A DNA stretch of 64,000 nt from contig NZ_LR027603.1 of NCBI RefSeq assembly GCF_900605495.1, positions 1,799,997 to 1,863,996 of the forward strand, read 5' to 3'. Shown piece after piece: positions 27,433 to 34,682 of this stretch. Made by a program: the position numbers and the translations under genes. The number at the start of each line of letters is the position of its first letter. The first letter of the stretch is position 1. The DNA comes from Bacilliculturomica massiliensis. Its GTDB lineage: Bacteria > Bacillota > Clostridia > Peptostreptococcales > Anaerovoracaceae. The notes under the pieces were generated by a model that was given only the letters and a program-made list of their open reading frames with translations, did no database searches and was not told where the DNA came from.

Positions 27433-27471
27433 AAAAAAAGCTGCGGCAAAATGCCACAGCCGTATTTCTGT
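27433..27471 (-). terminator. Terminator in the leader of the giant surface gene (riboswitch 1 platform)
   Basis: GCTGTGGCA pairs with a GCCGCAGC arm, and the RNA continues into seven U. It lies between the riboswitch aptamer and the start codon at 27253. It is preceded by ACAGAAATACGGCTGTGGC, which is identical for 19 nt to the sequence before the terminator of riboswitch 2. It is the likely expression platform for B12 control. Confidence 0.75.
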
Positions 27472-27665
27472 GATAAAGTATGTCTGGTCGCTGCACAATC
27501 GCAGCCTGTTCTGGTTCACAACAGCGCAAATAAAAGCGCGTATGCTGCATACACAAAACAATGCGCAGACTGCACATCCGTCGCCGCACGATGCTCTGGG
27601 CACGCCGGCGCTGACGCCGCTCATGTCGGCGTCTCCCTTATTCTCCTGTCTACCCGAGGAGAGGG

Positions 27666-27911
27666 TCCGTTTTTATGCAGGTTTCCTGGCTCGCGATCAA
27701 ACATTTTTTCCACGCCTTCCCAGACTTTTGCCCAGTGACGTTCTTCTCTATATGAAAAAAGAAGAAGCTGCTGTACTATATCCCATATAGTACAGCAACA
27801 GGGGTACCCCTGTTGGAGAAAACTATCGCTTACAGTGGCGGGTCCGCGCAGGCTTCCAACCTGCTTCCCTCTTAGCCATCCGCAGATCTCCGCGGACAGA
27901 ACATAAAACGT
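27666..27911 (-). ncRNA. Cobalamin riboswitch 1
   Basis: Read on the minus strand, the conserved core is present: GGCTAAGAGGGAAGCAGG, CCTGCGCGGACCCGCCACTG and the 3' segment GCGAGCCAGGAAACCTGC. A P1 stem forms between CGTTTTATG and CATAAAAACG. Aptamer length is ~246 nt, about 45 nt longer than riboswitch 2; the excess is one discrete hairpin element (27770-27814). It controls the giant surface protein and, by coupling, the SLH/DUF4430 protein. Cobalamin binding is expected to lower expression. Confidence 0.93.
27770..27814 (-). repeat. 45-bp two-hairpin element inside riboswitch 1 (copy B)
   Basis: On the minus strand an 18-bp palindrome AACAGGGGTACCCCTGTT adjoins a hairpin with 12-bp arms GCTGTACTATAT / ATATAGTACAGC and a 3-nt loop. 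Layout, total length and the CTATAT/ATATAG ends match the AraC terminator at 15309-15353. It sits between the GCCACTG core and the CACTGG strand of the aptamer, a region known to vary among cobalamin riboswitches. Confidence 0.8.
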
Positions 27912-28030
27912 GATTCTATTGTATGAAAATTAATTACTGCGTGAAATACGATAAGATCATATGACATTACCGCATCGCTGTCGACACACCTGACCGTTTC
28001 GGACGTATCAGGCCGCTGTTCAGCCCTGAC

Positions 28031-28342
28031 CTATTTTGATATGATATACATTTTCCCTGTCTCCGGGTCCTGATACACAAAACCCTTTGAATCCAGGTCC
28101 TCCATCAGGCTTCCGTCCTGAATGGCTTTTTCCAGATCCTCCACTTCCACCAGATCCTCTTCCGTCACCACATCCATGACCTTGCTGAGATCCACATTCC
28201 AGTGGAGGATCACAGCGATCATCAGGCCGCAGGCAAAGACAAGCATAACGTCCACCAGATTGGCCAGATTTTCCATGGGACTGACCTCTCCTCCCCCGAA
28301 CCGGTCTTTCTTACGTCCTCCCAGTCCCCTACTTCTCAGCAT
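28031..28342 (-). CDS. DUF2149-family membrane protein (ExbD/TolR-like partner)
   Basis: A 103-residue protein with a basic N-terminus, one membrane helix (LANLVDVMLVFACGLMIAVIL near residues 27-47) and a short extracytoplasmic domain ending EDLDSKGFVYQDPETGKMYIISK-like (in two parts). The SPMENLANLVDVMLVFACGLM region is characteristic of DUF2149. Topology matches ExbD/TolR, which anchor and gate ExbB/TolQ channels. It overlaps the ExbB-like gene by 14 bp and is the last gene of the riboswitch-2 operon. Family known mainly from conserved neighbourhoods with ExbB-like and cobalamin-linked genes; the function is not established. Confidence 0.8.
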   Translation of the reverse strand: MLRSRGLGGRKKDRFGGGEVSPMENLANLVDVMLVFACGLMIAVILHWNVDLSKVMDVVTEEDLVEVEDLEKAIQDGSLMEDLDSKGFVYQDPETGKMYIISK

Positions 28343-28970
28343 CGGAAGCTACCTCCTCCAGGATACATTCCATAATGGATTCCATTGAGACCATGTAGCC
28401 GTTGTACCACCTCTTGCGCATGCAGGATATGACCAGAGCGACGGCCGCTGCGATCACGCCGGCGATCGTCGTGTCAAAGGCGATCCCCAAAGAGTTGGAG
28501 AGAGTGCTCGTGTCCCCCTGTCCAAGGGCTACGATCCCGGGTCCCAGGGGGATCAGCGTCCCCAGCAGACCGAACATCGGTCCCAGTTTGGCCACCAGAT
28601 CGGTGACCTCCACCGCTTTCTGATAGCGTTCTTCTTCCGTGGTCAAAAGCCGCTGCGCCACCGCGGTCAGAGAAGCGCGGGGCATGCCTGCCGATTCGAT
28701 CAGGACATATACTTCTTCTTTCTGTCTCAGAGGCAGAGAGCTCCGCCCGATCACCTCTTTGAGTTCATGGGTGGAACTCTCCGAGATCTGCTTCAGCAGC
28801 GCAGGCACATCGATCTTCGTCTTTCGCCGTTCTGTAAAATATTCGACGATCAGATCCCCGGTCTGCCAGACCGCCGTCACCATCAAAAAAATCAGCACGA
28901 TCATACAGGGAGTCAGGATGACCTGTCCAATCGTATGTAAAATATCAGCCAGTGAAAAATTCAATTTCAT
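28329..28970 (-). CDS. MotA/TolQ/ExbB-family proton channel protein
   Basis: A 213-residue protein with an N-terminal membrane helix (VILTPCMIVLIFLMVTAVW), a cytoplasmic helical region, and two C-terminal helices containing GLLGTLIPLGPGIVALGQGD and TTIAGVIAAAVALVISCMRK. This is the TolQ/ExbB pattern, which carries protons to drive extracytoplasmic work. The annotated ATG sits directly on the GGAGG site; a TTG two codons later would have ideal spacing, so the true start may be there. It pairs with the DUF2149 protein and is controlled by cobalamin riboswitch 2. No TonB-like partner is visible. Confidence 0.88.
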   Translation of the reverse strand: MKLNFSLADILHTIGQVILTPCMIVLIFLMVTAVWQTGDLIVEYFTERRKTKIDVPALLKQISESSTHELKEVIGRSSLPLRQKEEVYVLIESAGMPRASLTAVAQRLLTTEEERYQKAVEVTDLVAKLGPMFGLLGTLIPLGPGIVALGQGDTSTLSNSLGIAFDTTIAGVIAAAVALVISCMRKRWYNGYMVSMESIMECILEEVASDAEK

Positions 28971-28982
28971 CCTCCTCTCTGT

Positions 28983-29144
28983 TTAAAGCTCGCGTTTCCG
29001 CACGATCTCTTCTGCCCGTACCGGTTTGCCGTCATTGACAAGAATCCGCAGTTCGCCGTTTCCCATCTGCCGGATCAGCTGCAGCAGATGCTTTTCTTTA
29101 TCTGTAAGCGTGCCGTTTGTCTTTACTATTTTTTTCTCCGCCAT
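28983..29144 (-). CDS. DUF2292-like small protein (53 aa)
   Basis: A 53-residue protein: a basic N-terminus, a helix (DKEKHLLQLIRQM), then a short beta hairpin (GELRILVNDGKPVRAEEI). The segment ILVNDGKPV resembles the YGSVTLxVQDGxVVQ core of DUF2292/YezD proteins. The ATG at 29144 has GGAGGAGGT upstream; an extension to 29204 would run through a terminator hairpin. First gene of the riboswitch-2 operon, 12 bp before the ExbB-like gene. Function unknown in the family. Confidence 0.65.
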   Translation of the reverse strand: MAEKKIVKTNGTLTDKEKHLLQLIRQMGNGELRILVNDGKPVRAEEIVRKREL

Positions 29145-29175
29145 ATCAGTACCTCCTCCCATCTGCCGATTCTGA

Positions 29176-29219
29176 AAACAAAAAAACTGTGGCGTTCCCG
29201 CCACAGCCGTATTTCTGTC
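29176..29219 (-). terminator. Terminator just before the DUF2292-like gene (riboswitch 2 platform)
   Basis: CTGTGGCG and CGCCACAG form a perfect 8-bp stem with a 4-nt loop, followed by a U-rich run. It is preceded by ACAGAAATACGGCTGTGGC, shared exactly with the riboswitch 1 leader. It is likely the main switching terminator. Confidence 0.8.
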
Positions 29220-29255
29220 GACTTATTATGCAAAATGTCCAGTACCAGACACGCT

Positions 29256-29290
29256 AAAAACGCGAAACCCACCGCTCTGTGCGGTTTCGC
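29256..29290 (-). terminator. Upstream terminator of riboswitch 2
   Basis: GCGAAACC and GGTTTCGC arms around GCACAGAGCGGTG-type loop sequence are followed by GTTTTT on the minus strand. It lies between the aptamer and the second terminator, so this leader has two stop points in series. Confidence 0.75.
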
Positions 29291-29322
29291 TGTCCGAAGA
29301 TCCCTCTCCCGGGGAATCAGAC

Positions 29323-29522
29323 ACGTTTTTATGCAGGTCTCCTGGCTCGCGCAGTAACGTTTTGCCTCTCCTTCCCAGAAAGATCCAGTGGCCGGCGATC
29401 TGAACAAAACCCATCGCCAGTTGAGGCAGCACTACACGCTTACAGTGGCGGGACCGCGCAGGCTTCCAACCTGCTTCCCTCTTAGCCGTCTGCGTTCTTT
29501 CGCTCGACGGAACATAAAACGC
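29323..29522 (-). ncRNA. Cobalamin riboswitch 2
   Basis: On the minus strand the core reads GGCTAAGAGGGAAGCAGG, CCTGCGCGGTCCCGCCACTG, then CCACTGG, GGGAAGG and CGAGCCAGGAGACCTGC. P1 pairs GCGTTTTATG with CATAAAAACG. Length ~200 nt, without the 45-bp insertion seen in riboswitch 1. It controls the DUF2292-like/ExbB/DUF2149 operon. Confidence 0.94.
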
Positions 29523-29701
29523 AATTCAATTATGCACCCACCGGTGCTTCTGCGATACCTAGTTTATCAAAGGAACGAGAGAAATACAAGCGATTTATTT
29601 TCATATTCTGCGAAAAAGAAGGGAAGCGGACGAAACGCCGCCCTCCCACAGTCCGTTTCCGCAGCCCAAAGAGACGGCTTCGGAAGCGCATAATACGGGG
29701 C

Positions 29702-29721
29702 GCGGCGGCGAACGCCGCCTT
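29702..29721. terminator. GC-rich hairpin after the nitrilase-family gene
   Basis: A GGCGGCG/CGCCGCC stem lies 40-60 bp past the amidase stop on the minus strand, nested in a longer CGGGGC...GCCCCG pairing. There is no clear U-run, so termination strength is uncertain. The remaining 29523-29701 shows no gene; it must contain the promoter of riboswitch 2. Confidence 0.45.
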
Positions 29722-29763
29722 CTTTCATCGCCGCATTCCCCGCCGTGCCCCGCTGTGGTATTC

Positions 29764-30666
29764 TTACTCGTAGAATTTCTTATAGATATCCGGACGGAAA
29801 TCAGGTTCCCCGGCATATGGATTGTCGATGCACAGATGTCTCACGCCCAGAGACAGGTCGATGGTCCCCAGATGCATGCCCACCTGGTAGTCGTTGTCGT
29901 CTCCGCAGTAGCAGACCACGTCCACCTCTCCGAACGCATTGGTCTTCGGTCCGATGATCATGCTGCCGCCCCCGAAGAAGCAGGCGTCGTCATAACCCGT
30001 CAGATTGGAACTGGCGATGAAGATGGAGTTTGCCAGAACGCCGTATTCGAGATGGGGCGTATAGCAGCGGCGGAACGCCTCTCTGCTGCCCTCGTTGGGG
30101 ATCTCCTCGATGACCGCCGTGGGATTCAAATACAGCCGCGCTCCTTTATACACATAATAGCGCATTAATTCAGGGAACTGATAGCTGTCGTAGCAGATGC
30201 CCAACGCGATGGGACCCCATTCCGTGTCGAACATGAAGGGCTTCTCTCCCTTCCTGCACCAGGTATTTTCTGTGCCGAAGGGATGGATCTTCTGGTAGGA
30301 TCCGATGAGGCCGCCTGGGCCCAGCACAACGGCGGAGTTGTAGAGTTCTTCCGCGTCCTCCTCAAATTTTTCGGACATTCCGAAGATAATGTAAATGCCG
30401 TATTCTTTCGCGATCTTTTCCACTTCCTTCACGGAAGGACCGTTGACCGTCTCCGTCGCCGCGATCTTATCCTTCCGGTCGATCTTCTCATCTACGAAAT
30501 AATCGTAGCCCATCAGGCAGAGCTCGGGAAAGACGATCATATCCGCTCCTCTTTTGGCCGCCGCCACGGAAAATTCCTTGATCCGCGAAAGATTGGACTG
30601 CTTGTTGCCGGCCGCCACTTTGAAATTGACAACGGCCAGATTGATGATGTCACGCATGTTTTCCAT
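29764..30666 (-). CDS. Nitrilase-superfamily carbon-nitrogen hydrolase (amidase)
   Basis: A 300-residue cytosolic enzyme with the complete Glu-Lys-Cys triad of the nitrilase superfamily: Glu48 in VFPELCLMGYD, Lys126 in SYQKIHPFG and Cys158 in LGICYDSYQFPE. These enzymes hydrolyse amides, carbamoyl groups or nitriles through a thioester. AAAGGAGAAGAG precedes the ATG. It is 89 bp downstream of EutH, likely in one operon. The substrate may be what EutH brings in or releases, for example an amide of ethanolamine or a related amine, but no sequence feature proves this. Confidence 0.88.
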   Translation of the reverse strand: MENMRDIINLAVVNFKVAAGNKQSNLSRIKEFSVAAAKRGADMIVFPELCLMGYDYFVDEKIDRKDKIAATETVNGPSVKEVEKIAKEYGIYIIFGMSEKFEEDAEELYNSAVVLGPGGLIGSYQKIHPFGTENTWCRKGEKPFMFDTEWGPIALGICYDSYQFPELMRYYVYKGARLYLNPTAVIEEIPNEGSREAFRRCYTPHLEYGVLANSIFIASSNLTGYDDACFFGGGSMIIGPKTNAFGEVDVVCYCGDDNDYQVGMHLGTIDLSLGVRHLCIDNPYAGEPDFRPDIYKKFYE

Positions 30667-30755
30667 TTCTCTTCTCCTTTGCTGGTTCTGATTTTATTTT
30701 GCTGTACCGCAGAGAGCAGCGTCCTGTCCTTCAGGCTCCGCTCCTTCCCGCGGAT

Positions 30756-31877
30756 CTACGACGCCTGATCCTCGGACTGCAGGGCTGCACCGGCCGGTTT
30801 CTCCGAAGCCATGTTTCTCGTCATGGCCAGAGCCAGCGCCACCGCCACCGCTCCTCCAAAGAACTTGGACAGCACCACCGGCGCGATGGCCTCGGGGTGC
30901 ACGCCCGCGGTAAAGCCCAGATGATCTCCCAACGCTCCCGCCGAACACACGAGCCATGCCATGTTCACCACCTTGCCCCTGTTGCTCATATCCTTCATCA
31001 TTTTAAATACCGGGATGCTGTTGGCCAGAGAGAAAAACATACCGGCGGCGGACGTGGCGTCCAGGCCGATCTTTGTCCCGATGGCGTTCAGCGGTCTGTC
31101 CAGTATTTTCGTGAGCAGGGACAGCAGGGGGAACGTACCCAGCAATACCACCGCGATGGTGCCGATGATGTTCATGGCCTCCTCGATGGGGGCCATTCCG
31201 GGAATGATCACGATACCGGTCATGAACTCAAACGCGGCCGCAGTCAGACCGATGGTAAGCAGGATCACGACGCCTTTTCCGAAAATAATGCAGCCTTTGA
31301 TCATCGCGTTGGGAGCCACCTTCAGTCCCACCGCCAGCAGAATGGAAATGACGGCCACGGGGATGGTGTTCATAAGAACCATGACGATATTGTAGCCGGC
31401 CATGATACCGCCTGCGATGGATCCGATGGGGATCGTGATCATGCCGATCAACATGCCTTCCGCGAAAAAGGGCTTATCCTCGTGTTCGATCAGTCCCAGG
31501 CCTACCGGGATGGAAAAGGCCACGGTGCTTCCCAGCATAGCCGCCACGATCAGTCCCGAATACAGTCCGGCCTGCTCGTTGACCGCAAGGGACATGGCCA
31601 GAGGATACCCGCCGGAGTCATTTGCCAGAATGGATCCGAAGATGGCCGGGTCTGCGCCGACCATTGACAGCGCCGGCGCTATGACCGGCGCGATGATGTT
31701 GGAGATAACGGGCGAGAGACAGACGATCCCTACCATTCCCAGAGCCAGCGGCCCCATGGCGTTGAAACCCTCTTCAAACTTTTCACCTAACCCCAGCTTG
31801 TTGCCGAAGATGCGGTCCAGGCCTCCGATCAGCGCGCCCACCGCCATGACCCACATTGTAGCTTCACTAAACGACAT
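30756..31877 (-). CDS. eutH: EutH-family ethanolamine permease
   Basis: A 373-residue membrane protein with about ten hydrophobic helices. Recognisable EutH segments include FGNKLGLGEKFEEGFNAMGPLALGMVG (in parts), ANDSGGYPLA and SAGALGDHLGFTAGVHPEAIAP. EutH moves ethanolamine across the membrane. No other eut genes (ammonia lyase, shell proteins) are in the window; it is paired instead with a nitrilase-family amidase. A -35 TTGCTC and -10 TTATAA lie upstream. Confidence 0.9.
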   Translation of the reverse strand: MSFSEATMWVMAVGALIGGLDRIFGNKLGLGEKFEEGFNAMGPLALGMVGIVCLSPVISNIIAPVIAPALSMVGADPAIFGSILANDSGGYPLAMSLAVNEQAGLYSGLIVAAMLGSTVAFSIPVGLGLIEHEDKPFFAEGMLIGMITIPIGSIAGGIMAGYNIVMVLMNTIPVAVISILLAVGLKVAPNAMIKGCIIFGKGVVILLTIGLTAAAFEFMTGIVIIPGMAPIEEAMNIIGTIAVVLLGTFPLLSLLTKILDRPLNAIGTKIGLDATSAAGMFFSLANSIPVFKMMKDMSNRGKVVNMAWLVCSAGALGDHLGFTAGVHPEAIAPVVLSKFFGGAVAVALALAMTRNMASEKPAGAALQSEDQAS

Positions 31878-32002
31878 AAAAACCTCTCTTTCTTATTCGC
31901 CGACGCCAACGCGTGTAGCTCCGCGGTCCATCCTGCTTTTCCCGTCATTTCCGGTTGTCCCGCCCGCGTTTCGTCAGCCCGACACTGTTGCCATAACTGC
32001 AT

Positions 32003-32031
32003 TTATAATAACGTATCTGTAATAAGAGCAA
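32003..32031 (-). promoter_or_regulatory. Candidate promoter of the eutH-amidase operon
   Basis: TTGCTC (rc of 32026-32031), 17 bp, TTATAA on the minus strand, giving a leader of about 120 nt. The rest of 31878-32425 contains no gene I can support; it separates this operon from the helicase gene's 3' end. Confidence 0.5.
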
Positions 32032-32425
32032 TTTTCATGCCAAAGAACCCATAGGCCGCCCCGGACCGCGCCGCCGGTTTTGCCGGTTTTCCGATCATTC
32101 CGTATTTTCAAGCATATCCGAACGTTGGATCCTCAATAATTTTTTACTCCCTCATCAGATAAAAGAAAGAGAGAGGGCCGCTTCCCCGGGCCAGCGGGCC
32201 GCCGCTTTAATTCGTATCTGATTTCAGCGATTCAAAATTGTATCAGTATTCAGACAATAGCAGTTTCACCTCATCCCGCCTTTATATTAAAAGGTAAACT
32301 TTTGCGAACCATACGGAAATATCAACGGACATATTTCCTATGTTATAAAAGATGCTCCCCGAGGGCTCCTGCAGGATGGTCCATACAGTTTGTCGCAAGA
32401 GGAGCGTCTGTGGCAGCCGCAGTCT

Positions 32426-34660
32426 TTACCGGCCGGTCTCCCAGCTTCGGATGCGCGCTTTCATTTCATCTATTCCCAGAATGCCATACGCGAAGCCCTT
32501 TTTCACCAGCTCGGGCGGCAAAAACTCGTCGTATTTCTCAAACATTGGGACCTCCCCTTTGTACACCAGTTCCATGGGGTCCAGCGGCTGTTCCGCCATC
32601 TCCCCCAGTACCCGGAAGAATTCCTCTCTGGAAGCCTTCATTTTAAACTGAATGAAATAAGGCCGGGATGAGTCCAATGACGACAGGGCCAGATGGGGCG
32701 CGCATTTGATCTTGATGAATCGTTCCAGCGCGAGAAACGCGTAAGTCCCCAGCCACGGGAACAGGCACCACATATCGCCGCCCAGGCAGATCAGCGGCTC
32801 CTCCGTCATGCCTGAGCCCGCCGCCGTGCTCCTGGCCTGTTCCAGCCGCACCACCGCGTTTTTCATCAGATACGGATATCCCTCCGTCTCGCGGAGCACA
32901 TCCCGCATCCGTTCCAGCACTCTGGTATTGATATCCCCGGGGCATTGGCCAAAATACGCGGGGACCTTTCCCTTTACCTGCTCGCAGTAGACCAGATGAC
33001 GCTTGTGGTCCACTTCTTCCACGATCCACACGTGGCCTGCCAGCGCGATCTTCTCCCCTGGGGGAGGCGGAGTCACGATCGTTCCCAGCTCCTGGGACCT
33101 GCTGCGCACGGTGTACTCCTCATTCTCTTTGAATACCGCATAAAATTTATAAGAATTGGTCTGTCTCTCCCCCGCCAGTCCCACGATGAGACCGCCTGTC
33201 TCCGTTCTCTGAATGTGCTCGATGGACAGGAGATGCCGCAGAAGAAGTCTGTAGTCTTCCTGGGAGATCCGGCGGAAACAGCTGAGCGAAAGCACTCTGG
33301 ACGCCAGCGCCGCCGCCGACATTTCCCCGCAGGACGCCAGCGTGCACATGGTCTGATGGTACAGCAGACTGTAGGGAAGCCGGTCCAGCTTTGGCGGTTC
33401 CACCCAGCGTTCCTGCACGTAAAGCTGGACCAGCGCGATGCCCTGCAGCAGCGACCATGGAATAGTCACCGGCAGCATGGCCCGGGGCTCCGGCTGCTCT
33501 TCTCTCATGACGAACCACATTTCCGGCGGCAGATCCCGTCTGCCCGTGCGGCCCATCCTCTGCAGGAAGGAGGACACGGTAAACGGCGCGTCGATCTGAA
33601 AGGCGCGTTCCAGCCTGCCGATGTCGATGCCCAGTTCCAGCGTGGCCGTAGTGACCGTGGTCTGATATTGATCCTCATCCTTCATCACCGCCTCGGCCGT
33701 TTCCCGATAGGACGTAGACAGGTTCCCGTGATGGATGAGAAACCGGTCCGGCTCGTGATTCGCCTCGCAGTACTGGCGAAGGGTGGTGGTCACCGCCTCG
33801 CATTCCTCACGGGAGTTCACAAATACCAGACATTTCTTTCCTCTGGTGTGCGCAAAAATGTAGCCCATGCCCGGATCGGCGCCGGACGGCGCCCGGTCTG
33901 TCTCCCGGTCCAGAACCTGCAGCGCTCCGGGGACCTCCTTCTCATCAGCGTTCTGCGGTCCCTGAATAAAGAAGTGTTCCATGGAAAGACGCCATTTGGT
34001 CCCCTTCGTCTCGATCCGCGGGATGGCCGTTTTTCTTCCTGTGCCGGAAGAGAGGAATTCTCCTGTACTTTCCAGATCGCCGATGGTGGCGGATAGTCCG
34101 ATCCTCCGGGGATTGACCCCCGCCATCCTCGACAGTCTCTCGATCAGGCACAGCGTCTGGCCGCCCCGGTCGCCCCGCATCAGGGAATGGACCTCGTCGA
34201 TGACGATGAACCGCAGATCGCTGAACAACCGCGCGATATAGGCGTGCTTGCGGAGCAGCAGCGCTTCCAGAGACTCCGGCGTGATCTGCAGAATGCCGGA
34301 GGGATTTTTCAGCAGCTTGTTCTTATGGGACTGGGCCACGTCGCCGTGCCAGTGCCAGACCGGGATATCCGCTTCCCTGCACAGGTCGTTGAGACGCTGA
34401 AACTGATCGTTGATCAGCGCCTTCAGCGGACCGATGTAGACGGCCCCCACCGATTTCGGCATGTCCTCTGAAAACAGGGTCAGGATCGGGAAAAAGGCCG
34501 CCTCGGTCTTTCCCGACGCCGTGGAAGCCGACAGCAGCACATTGTCGTCCGTGTGAAACACCGCGTCCCCCGCCGCCACCTGAATGGCGCGCAGAGACTC
34601 CCAATTGTTCTGGTAGATAAAGTCCTGGACAAACGGCGCATAGCGATCGAAGATATTCAT
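32426..34660 (-). CDS. Superfamily 2 DEAD/DEAH helicase, BrxHI/Lhr-like
   Basis: A 744-residue helicase. The first RecA domain has Walker A STASGKT (Lys51) and box II IDEVHSL; the second has ELGIDIG and QRMGRTGR (motif VI). A large C-terminal region beyond residue ~420 is typical of Lhr-type helicases, and BREX-associated BrxHI is of this kind. It starts 22 bp after a BrxD-like ATPase gene, which itself overlaps a TerB_N gene, giving a three-gene operon. It probably unwinds or remodels DNA/RNA for that module. The core BREX genes (brxC, pglX, pglZ, brxL) are absent here. Confidence 0.85.
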   Translation of the reverse strand: MNIFDRYAPFVQDFIYQNNWESLRAIQVAAGDAVFHTDDNVLLSASTASGKTEAAFFPILTLFSEDMPKSVGAVYIGPLKALINDQFQRLNDLCREADIPVWHWHGDVAQSHKNKLLKNPSGILQITPESLEALLLRKHAYIARLFSDLRFIVIDEVHSLMRGDRGGQTLCLIERLSRMAGVNPRRIGLSATIGDLESTGEFLSSGTGRKTAIPRIETKGTKWRLSMEHFFIQGPQNADEKEVPGALQVLDRETDRAPSGADPGMGYIFAHTRGKKCLVFVNSREECEAVTTTLRQYCEANHEPDRFLIHHGNLSTSYRETAEAVMKDEDQYQTTVTTATLELGIDIGRLERAFQIDAPFTVSSFLQRMGRTGRRDLPPEMWFVMREEQPEPRAMLPVTIPWSLLQGIALVQLYVQERWVEPPKLDRLPYSLLYHQTMCTLASCGEMSAAALASRVLSLSCFRRISQEDYRLLLRHLLSIEHIQRTETGGLIVGLAGERQTNSYKFYAVFKENEEYTVRSRSQELGTIVTPPPPGEKIALAGHVWIVEEVDHKRHLVYCEQVKGKVPAYFGQCPGDINTRVLERMRDVLRETEGYPYLMKNAVVRLEQARSTAAGSGMTEEPLICLGGDMWCLFPWLGTYAFLALERFIKIKCAPHLALSSLDSSRPYFIQFKMKASREEFFRVLGEMAEQPLDPMELVYKGEVPMFEKYDEFLPPELVKKGFAYGILGIDEMKARIRSWETGR

Positions 34661-34682
34661 ATTTCCACCCTGATCTCATCCA

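Noticed and set aside
27328-27624. 98-codon minus-strand frame in the leader of the giant gene
   Set aside because: It runs through the riboswitch terminator, has no ribosome binding site, and part of it is just the conserved leader sequence read as protein.
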